From Sabellastarte sp. h YS-2021 (taxonomy: Eukaryota; Annelida; Polychaeta; Sabellida; Sabellidae), in the NCBI GenBank assembly GCA_964017235.1, contig OZ024938.1:45544332-45608331 (forward strand): a stretch of 64,000 nt of DNA. The letters are read 5' to 3'. The position numbers and the translations under genes were made by a program. Below the pieces are notes generated by a model. That model was given only the letters and a program-made list of their open reading frames with translations, was not told where the DNA came from and ran no database searches. This document shows, one piece after another, positions 56,091 through 64,000 of this stretch. Position 1 is the stretch's first letter. The number at the start of each line of letters is the position of its first letter.

Positions 56091-57679
56091 ACAGTGTCAC
56101 ATGGACATGGAATTAACAAGTAATTAAGTAACAATTGAAAGACATCATTCTATCTCATTGTATGGTTATTTAGCATAGACCTCAGTGTGACCGGGACTTT
56201 AAAGGCAAAAGAGGGTCTGGAACAACAGTAGCATACTCGTCGTTGAACGGTAGTGAATCAATAACACATTTTATGTAAGAGTTCTACCCATGCGTTAAGA
56301 AATGTATTGAACAGAGTATTCTACCACCAAATGGCTCAGTTTGTCAACATGGTAAAAGTAGGGCAGAAACAATTAATTAAGCTTTGTCATATTATTTATT
56401 CACTACAGTGGGAAATTATATTAATATGTCAACAGAAATAAACACCGACTTATCTGACATGTGGGAATATGTAGTATACATACGTTTAAAGTGACTCATG
56501 TGAATTATAATACAATGTTGCTCTATCCTTTTTAATATATATTTACAAGTATTTTCCATGGAATTCTACTAGTAGTCACTAGTTATATTCCTGTATTACA
56601 CAACTGCAAATTTACTGTGTCCTGAATCTAGGACAGAATTTGACAAACTGCAGGAAGTATTTGTTTATAATTTGAAAATAATAATATGAAAAAATAATGT
56701 GAAAAAATGTGACTAGATCTTACTTACACACCCAACAAGGTTAAGGATATAATCCATACATAGACTACAACATGGGATGGTCAGTATATTTCAATTATTA
56801 AAACAGTTAAACTGTTATTACAATTTCAAGAGAACTTATAATTTACTTGCCTTTTGGGGCAATTACTAGGCCTCTGTTTTCTTCGTACATAACTCTAACA
56901 GTTAAATATATTCATGCCGAAAATAAAAACACCTATTGCAAAATGTATGTTGGTCCAAGTTGTAGCCTGGTGTTTCCTAATCATGGTATTTGTTTATTTT
57001 CAATGTAACATAAGCCAAAAATATTGGTGGTCTTAATTTTGGCAATGAGTCTAATTACTGGGAAAGCAATACAATAAAAAGTCCAATATCTGTAATACCC
57101 ATTCCTATTCGTGTAGCTTTTATTTCTCTGAAACAGCTGTAATGAGTGTATTTTGGATGTGGTACCTCAGAGATGCACATGTGCAATGATTTGACCTCTT
57201 ACTCTTGTCTCGGTTACAAGAGTCATATATATTGTAGCTATGGTGCTTCTGGTGTATGATATGTCACTTTTTATGGAATTGAAAAATTTAAACGGGAATG
57301 AGCCTTTTAAATCTTTACAATTTAGCGAAAATTAATGTTCACAAATAGTTAGTGTTACACGAATTTTAATGAACACCAGGAATAAATGTTGCTTGAGTTT
57401 GTAACCTTTAGACTTCTAAGGTGGTGATTAATGACTTAGGTCTTTGCTTTTAATCTTGACCTTGTTATGAGGTCTTCAATCTCGGTCTAATATAGCCTGT
57501 GTGGGATTATTGTCTTTAACATACAATGCTTGTTCATTTTATGACCATTGCTTTGATTTTGAATACAAATGTAAAGGGCAACTGTACATCTATTACTATT
57601 CACATCTTTTGTGTAAAAATGGATCTTATGCAATCTTGTTTAAATAGAACACTAACCCTAAATGCAACATGAGTTTCCG
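56091..57679. other. Gene-free AT-rich stretch
   Basis: No gene, RNA or known repeat is recognised between the tandem duplication and the SINE at 57680. Confidence 0.4.
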
Positions 57680-57901
57680 AGGGGCCACGGTGGCAGAGTG
57701 GTAACACTCTCGCCGCCCACCTCTGATGCCAGGGTTCGGTTCACGGCTTTACCTCAAGCCGGAAAGCTGGTAGTTGCTTGCTGTTGGTCAGCAGTTTTAC
57801 AGTACAGAACTTTGACCAACTGGTTTCCTCTGCCTTTCCAACTACCCGTCGTGATATGACCTGTACAGTGTTGAAAGTGACGTAAAACCCCAAATAAATA
57901 A
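57680..57901 (+). mobile_element. SINE (family A), full length with 14-bp target duplication
   Basis: It starts aggggccacggtggcagagt (A-box-like TGGCAGAGTGGTAA; B-box-like GGGTTCGGTTCA) and ends ccccaaataaata. AACATGAGTTTCCG flanks it exactly at 57666-57679 and 57902-57915. The perfect flanking repeat marks a young insertion and defines the true ends of the family. Confidence 0.92.
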
Positions 57902-57915
57902 AACATGAGTTTCCG

Positions 57916-58740
57916 GTTGTATCCTCCGTCTTGTCACTTAGGACAGATGACATGGTTTGTCATTTTCCCGCCCATTTTCAACATGATCATTTGGCAGCCC
58001 CTGTGAGTTTATAATACCCTGGGGTTTTGCAATAACTTGTAACAGTGGGGAGCAGTGGTTTTATTCTATTTCACTTTGGCCTTTTCCTCCTGTACAGGTT
58101 AATCGTTTCAATTGAAGTACAGCTTCAACAATAGAGAGATTGTAAACAGTGTTTTATTTATTGTTTTGAAAAAGTGTTGCAAAGTATATTACTCCTTCTG
58201 TTTGCTTTTTTGTTTAGGACATAACTCCAAAAAGTACTCCAAAGAATGGCAATGAAATTTTTAGGGAACATCACAACTGTTACAAGGAAGAATTGGGTAT
58301 GATAGGATAAATATCATTAATTCTGCAGCAATTTTTAGTTCTGTTGCCATGGAAATGAATGAGATCATTTATATAATGCCCTGCAAACAGAATGAGTAAT
58401 ATACTTTGCAGAAATTTTGCTCGGCTCAAAAATGCAACCAAAAAATTCAAAAAGGACATCCCGAGGGAAGTTGACATGGCAAAACCATCTTCTATTTAAA
58501 ATCCATACAGTTGATAGTGTTGACATTCCAAAAATGATGAAATACACAAAAATCAGTGACGTGCAATGCATGGGAAAGCCGATATAGGCTTCACCATTGT
58601 TGCCCGCAACCTCTCTATTAACCTTTTGACCTTCATACTTTATAATTTACCATATAATATGTCATTCTTATGTCACAGAATATGAATGTATATAAGGGAC
58701 TCTGACATTGTCATTATTGGATATCTGGTCTTATGCCCAG
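57916..58740. other. Upstream of the first visible Dispatched exon
   Basis: No exon could be recognised with confidence. Given the usual long N-terminus of Dispatched proteins, earlier exons should exist upstream, perhaps outside the window. Confidence 0.4.
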
Positions 58741-61700
58741 GTATGCACGTCTGGTCACCAATCTACCCTGGGCAGTGATCCTGTTTGATGTGGTGCTAGT
58801 GTTGGTCTGTGGACCTATAGCCATATGGCAGGCAGGGACCCCAGACTTTTCTGACCCAAATAAGGTAAGAACATGTCCGAAGGCGGTTCAGTCGCAATAT
58901 TTCTATCAACGAATTGTGTATGGGTCATAGCACACACAACTGATCGGTGTAACCAGTGAGTAGTGTTAGTGTGTAAATTTAAATTTAATTTGTCATATTA
59001 GTATATTTAAATCTGCCACAAAATGCCCGTAACTGCCACAGGAACGAGAAAATTCTCACAAAGAAGTATATTTATCCAGTGTTTGGCATATTAACTATCA
59101 AGCAATATATATTAGATTTGATTGCATTGTATTTTATTTGATCCGAGTAAGCCTCCCAAAGAGACCTTATTACATTTGTGTGAATCTCCAGTCTACATGT
59201 CAAACTATATACGTTACAGGTCTACTAGGTCAGTCCAATAAAAGTACTTTCTACCACTGAGAAGTATTTGTACATTAACCTACCTGTAGGGACCAGTTAG
59301 AAGAATGGTTAAAAAGTCTATATTTTATCATTTGCTTCTCTCTGTCGTGGGATGAATTGAGGTTCTATCTTGCCATAACCTCAGTTGCTAAAAGGAACAT
59401 ATAACCCAAACCTTTGACAGATTACACATCATAAGTACTTCCAGAGACTACTACCTTCCCCCATTCTTATGCCGGGATTATTAGATATAGTATTCAATAA
59501 GTTAATACATGTACTTCTAATTCATCATTATACTGCCAGACTTGTGTCAGTGAATTTTTGCATACTGTTAATACTGTATAAGTAGGAATTTCAGCCAGAA
59601 AAAACAAATTCACTTATCCTTCATTTTTAAGAAATTCACTATATTCGCTAGTTTACGCTCGAGATATTAATACAGATTTAAAATTTCACTAGGAATAAAT
59701 TTTCACTATCTTAGCGCATTAGGTACAATGGCTAAAATTAATGGCCAGTGAAACTTTCAAGTTATACAGTAATCTCTGCTTCTGTGGTCACAAACATGGA
59801 AGTTTATATCTGTTCAATATATCGGCCAAGCATAGGCAGTCTGAAGGCCACTTCCAATAACCTGCAGGATGTATCATATCTTCTGCTACATTTACACAAG
59901 ATCCTGTGTATTTGTGTATCCCCAAATAACTTGTATATTTGTGTAACGTTACTGTATCTGATTCAAAAGTATTTTTATGTATCTTTTCTGTGTTAAACTG
60001 TGGCTATTTTCCTCCCCCATTCCGTAGCAATTCTGATACAGAATTCAGCCTCTGATTTTCCCGCCCGGTTCTATCTCTGGAAATACCCCTGGTAGTGTGA
60101 CCGGGGCACTACAGCTACCCATACTCATATGACCTATGCAGAGTATTGAAACACAACAAAATTACAATCATACCACACTCAATTGAATAAACATCACTGG
60201 CGGCCATACACTTGATGTCTTCTTGCTCTTCTTGACAGGGATATGAACCAAGAGGAACAAGCATTCGAGGCTGGGAGCTTGCCAATACGGAGCTTATAAC
60301 TCTAATATACTCTGGCAAGCTCACATATTTCCCAGGCGGAAACCCTGGCGAAAGCCCCTTTACTGGAGGTGACATCCCTGAAACAGAACCATCGCAGTCC
60401 CCATTATCCACTGCAGATCCATTTAATACTCCAGATGCCTCTAATGTATCAACAAGTCAAACAAACAGCAACTCTGTCACACAAGTTGCTCAGATGCCAA
60501 CAGGTACAAAGGACAATGGGTGCTTTCCTGAACAGCTTGAAGACGTTACAGCAAGAGTACTGCCCAGAGCCTTGAGAGTAGCCTACAACCTCTCAGGTAT
60601 AGATTGTTAAGAAGTTTGTCATGACTTTTAACACATTATACAGGTCATTGTAAAGCAGGTGGTTGCGGGGACAAAATTAAGTAGTATATATTATTTGAAT
60701 ATTATAAGGTAAAAATACTATAAATTTGCAACCAACAGACAAATTAACTAATTCAACCTCCAAATGAGATTTGTATCAACTATCTCACATGTAAAGAATG
60801 GATAATTTATTGCTTTTTAGATTAGTGTTGGGTCTCAAAGGATCGCTTTACGCCAAATGTCTAAACCAGAATCTTGACCAATACGTATGCACTCCATAAT
60901 TCCAAAATTCTGGAACTCATGGCACAAAACCTTTTTCAGTATGTTGAAAACAGTATTCAACCAACTGACTCAGGTATTGAAAACGTATGTTAAAAATAAA
61001 TGAATTTGGTAAAGGTGTTCAATTTATGACAGTATTTTGTTTCGTATCTCAGAAAATCACTATACGCATTACTAACCATGACAAGAAATTCCATCTTGAA
61101 TATTGGGGAGATATATTCATCGTTTTTACTGTGGAGCTATCAAGGCCAAAAGTTCCATTCACTAGTTTCGCCCTGATTAATTTTTCAGCAAACCCTATAC
61201 TTTTTCCATTGATCTACAGTGGTGAATTACTGTATAAGTTGACATTTTCACGCAGCATTAATTTTAGCTATTTTAGCCAATAAGTGTGGATGGTGAAAAT
61301 TTAATTCCTAGTGAAATTTTAAATCTGTATTAACCCCTCAAGCATTAAATAGCCATTAGAGAAAAGTAATTTTAGTTAATTTCTTTTGAAAATGAATTTC
61401 CAGAACTTCCTTCTGGCTAAAATTCCTCCTTATAAAACCCCCCTTCCTTGATCACTATTGCTTGAACATGAATAGTCCTGCAGAGTGTAAACTATGTACA
61501 ATATTGTGTACAATTCGTCCCTATTTTTTCATAACGGGAAAGCCAAATGATTTCTGTCAACTTGTTCAATCACTTTGAGCAATATACAGAATTTTGGTTG
61601 TTCCTGGTTCATTCTAATGGATATCCACAGTGGTGAATTTCTCATCAAATTACATATTTCTCATGTTTTACTGTTCTATGTTGATCTATTGATTGCCACC

Positions 61701-64000
61701 AAATGCCACATCCACTGACAGAAACCCTGAAATAATGGGCTAAGAGTCACATCTGCTAATGTTATTTTTGGCTTTTCTGCACCCAGATACTTTCACCCCA
61801 TGAATCTCATTGGGAGATATCTGCATTATGGCTTGAGCTAACCTAAATAGCCACCCAGTTAATCTAATTCATACTGATGGTATAACGGATATGGAAAACT
61901 ACCACAAAACAGAAAAAAATCTTGGAATAAGCACGTGCATATAATTTGAGATGAATCCTTATTGAAATCAGTGCTAGCCTATTAATAAACGTGTTAATAA
62001 CATAAATGTCTTCAACCCTATGATCCAGTTAAACTACAAATTATATTTTTGGTTGATGTCTATAAGTGTTCTTCTAAAATCTGTATGCCAAACAAAGTAA
62101 CACTGGAAACTACTTTTAAACTGATAATAGTTTGAAGTATTGGGGGTATTAATTACCACACTCTTGATGGAACAACATAATTAAAGGCTGATATATGTGA
62201 GAACAAAAATATATCATCCACAGCAGTTTCTTACCTTTTGACTAGATTCAGTATTTTTATCTTTGCATCACTCAGTTTAACAATCACCAAAAGTATTTGT
62301 CCATACAAGAAGGCCCATATACTTTATTGGTTAACTGTTTCAAGCATTAATTTCAGATTTAAATGTATTTATAATGTTTATAATTGGTCTATCATTCAGT
62401 TGTATATTGGGGAACCCAAATCATCACACATTTGATTTAAAACCACCATCATTAAACAAGGAAGTAACTGAGTGATACATTATACATGTATCAACAACAT
62501 ATTTCGTGTATGTCCACAACATTAACCTGAAACTGCATTTATCAAATTCATATAGCTCTTGGTCTGGTGTTACAATATGGAAACTAAACAATAAAGATAC
62601 TTAGTTATTGCTTTGGTACATAGATGTATTTGACGTTTTTGTTTGAAGTAGGTTTGTAGTAATATAAATCAAAAGAGCCATTCGGTGGAAAACATAGGAA
62701 CATAACACATAATGTTGCTTAATTTGATGTATTCATGTTTCGCTAGTATATCAATAAAGAAAACTGAAAAAAATCATCTATATAAATTATAGCTGAAAAA
62801 TCCTTATCCAACATAATTTGCTTATTTTGTATAGTCGTGTAAAGGACCACAGTTATGTGGGGGTTACTAATTTTTATACTTCAGTTTTAGCCATTAATGA
62901 TATTTCTTTAATAACATGAAACACTGCATCATTACAAGTGTAATTTGATTTTGATTAGTCAAGTACACACTAAACCAATAAAGGAAAACAATCTTCCTTT
63001 ACATATTACCCTCATTCAGAATTACCTTAAGTATAGTCATTTTTTATTTATCACTTGTCAGCTATATGTGTTTTTATTAGTTTCTACAAAATCTGAAGTG
63101 TTTTTTTTTTCTGTTACCTGCCAGAATCCAAAGCCTTGCCAAGATTGGTGGTGCAGCCAAAGGATCCAAGCAAGTCCTTGTGGAGTGTGGAATACATGAA
63201 AGCTATCTGTGATATTGAGGATACTTACATGTTGAAACCACTGGGAAGATCATGCCCAAGTCACTCCTTGCCATACTATGTAGGAACAATGAGTGGCAAA
63301 TCTTGCCATGAACTTGACCAAGAAGATCTGGATAAGTTTTCGGTCCTTCTGAAACAATGCTCAGTACATTATTTTAACAATGATCTCAAACCTTCTTTGT
63401 GCTCATCTGACAGCTCAACTTGTCCATCAAATGGCAGCAATATACCTGCAGAATGCTCACTTCACAATGCTGTATATAATACTCTGCATTTCTTGTCTGA
63501 TACTGACTTCATCAAAGAAGGAGTAAGTCCCTCCACTGGAGACTCGCTATTCTTGTCTTTGACTCAGCTTATATTCAGGAGATCTTGGAACATTGACAGA
63601 GATGAAATGTTTGATTACTATCTTGAGACACTGGATGGAAAGAGTCTGGAAAATGACCTAGTTGAGGTCAAAGCAATGGATGTTAATTATATAGCAGAGA
63701 AAGTTGCCAATTATTACGTGTTTCAGGATCTTCCACTTTATGGTGTAGCCATGGCTTTAGTTATCATTGTTCTGTTCCTCTATCTCCGTTCCTTTGCTCT
63801 CATGTTTGTAGTGGTGCTTAATGTCGGTCTGTCTCTGTTTGTTTCTTACTTCATCTACCACGTTGTGTGCAGGTTTGTTTTCTTTGGATTTACAAATCTA
63901 CTAGCTGGTCTCTTACTCATAGCTATTGGTGCTGACGATGTATTCATATTCTTTGACATATGGCATAAGGTGAAAGCTGATATGCCAGAAACAGAAAGGG
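58741..64000 (+). CDS. disp1: Dispatched-like RND transporter, partial (three exons, continues past window)
   Basis: Exons are 58741-58864, 60239-60596 and 63125 to the window end, with GT-AG borders and matching phases. The first has a transmembrane segment (LPWAVILFDVVLVLVCGPIA) and the Dispatched signature PDFSDPNK continuing across the intron into GYEPRGTSIRGWEL. The second is the start of the first extracellular loop with a Ser/Thr/Asn-rich insert. The third gives the Cys-rich loop, then sterol-sensing-domain helices (YGVAMALVIIVLFLYLRSF, LNVGLSLFVSYFIYHVV, LLAGLLLIAIGADDVFIFF). The GADD motif in TM4 is the acidic pair of RND pumps. Dispatched releases lipid-modified Hedgehog from producing cells using a cation gradient. 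Whether this is the DISP1 ortholog or one of the Dispatched paralogs cannot be settled from the part seen. 5' exons and the C-terminal half are missing from the window. Confidence 0.9.
58865..60238. other. Dispatched intron
   Basis: Non-coding between exons, begins gtaaga and ends ttgacag. No repeat family recognised. Confidence 0.7.
60597..63124. other. Dispatched intron
   Basis: Non-coding, begins gtatag and ends tctgttacctgccag. AT-rich with no recognisable element; short open frames inside are unsupported. Confidence 0.7.

Overview
Organism. The window looks like nuclear DNA from a marine invertebrate, most likely a bivalve mollusc. It is AT-rich, with short exons flanked by GT-AG introns, tRNA-derived SINEs, a pearl/HINE-type Helitron relative with a satellite core, Ty3/gypsy and DIRS-type fossils, hAT and Harbinger transposons, a GT11 fucosyltransferase and a Dispatched gene. 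The species cannot be named from the sequence alone. Layout. (1) 1-16 kb is repeat-dominated. It holds the 3' part of a Helentron-like element with a 147-bp satellite core (1-1291), a broken DIRS-like fossil with a nested hAT MITE and SINE (2.26-5.69 kb) sitting in an older ~140-bp tandem array, a Harbinger-type MITE (8.5-9.1 kb), a 120-155-bp tandem array (10.2-10.9 kb), a complete inverted Helentron-like element nested in an older 147-bp monomer (11.03-13.13 kb), and a 2-kb satellite of 47-bp units with an 18-bp palindromic core (13.6-15.7 kb). (2) 15.8-24.1 kb carries two almost identical copies of a single-exon GT11 fucosyltransferase gene. The second is whole (22931-24076). The first loses its last 30 codons and runs in frame into a partial Ty3/gypsy element (17096 to about 20.5 kb). 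(3) 24-30 kb has no recognised gene, but holds two young local duplications (periods 451 and 525 bp) and short Helentron 5' ends. (4) 30.3-56.1 kb is an old, diverged tandem segmental duplication. Each half carries a small predicted secreted protein with one von Willebrand factor A (VWA) domain, built from exons of identical length (55/134/188/105/130 nt) and phase; both copies have lost key MIDAS metal-site residues. The second half is interrupted by a near-complete 4966-bp PIF/Harbinger transposon (47709-52674) encoding a DDE transposase and a convergent MADF-BESS protein. The first half preserves the matching empty TAA target site. (5) 58.7-64 kb holds three exons of a Dispatched (RND/sterol-sensing-domain) gene that continues past the window end. 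How parts relate. The host genes (fucosyltransferase, VWA proteins, Dispatched) share no evident pathway or operon-like link. The strongest story is structural: several insertions can be ordered in time because paralogous copies or older repeat monomers supply the pre-insertion sequence. Exon boundaries were read by eye from GT-AG sites and conservation between paralogs; no alignment program was run.
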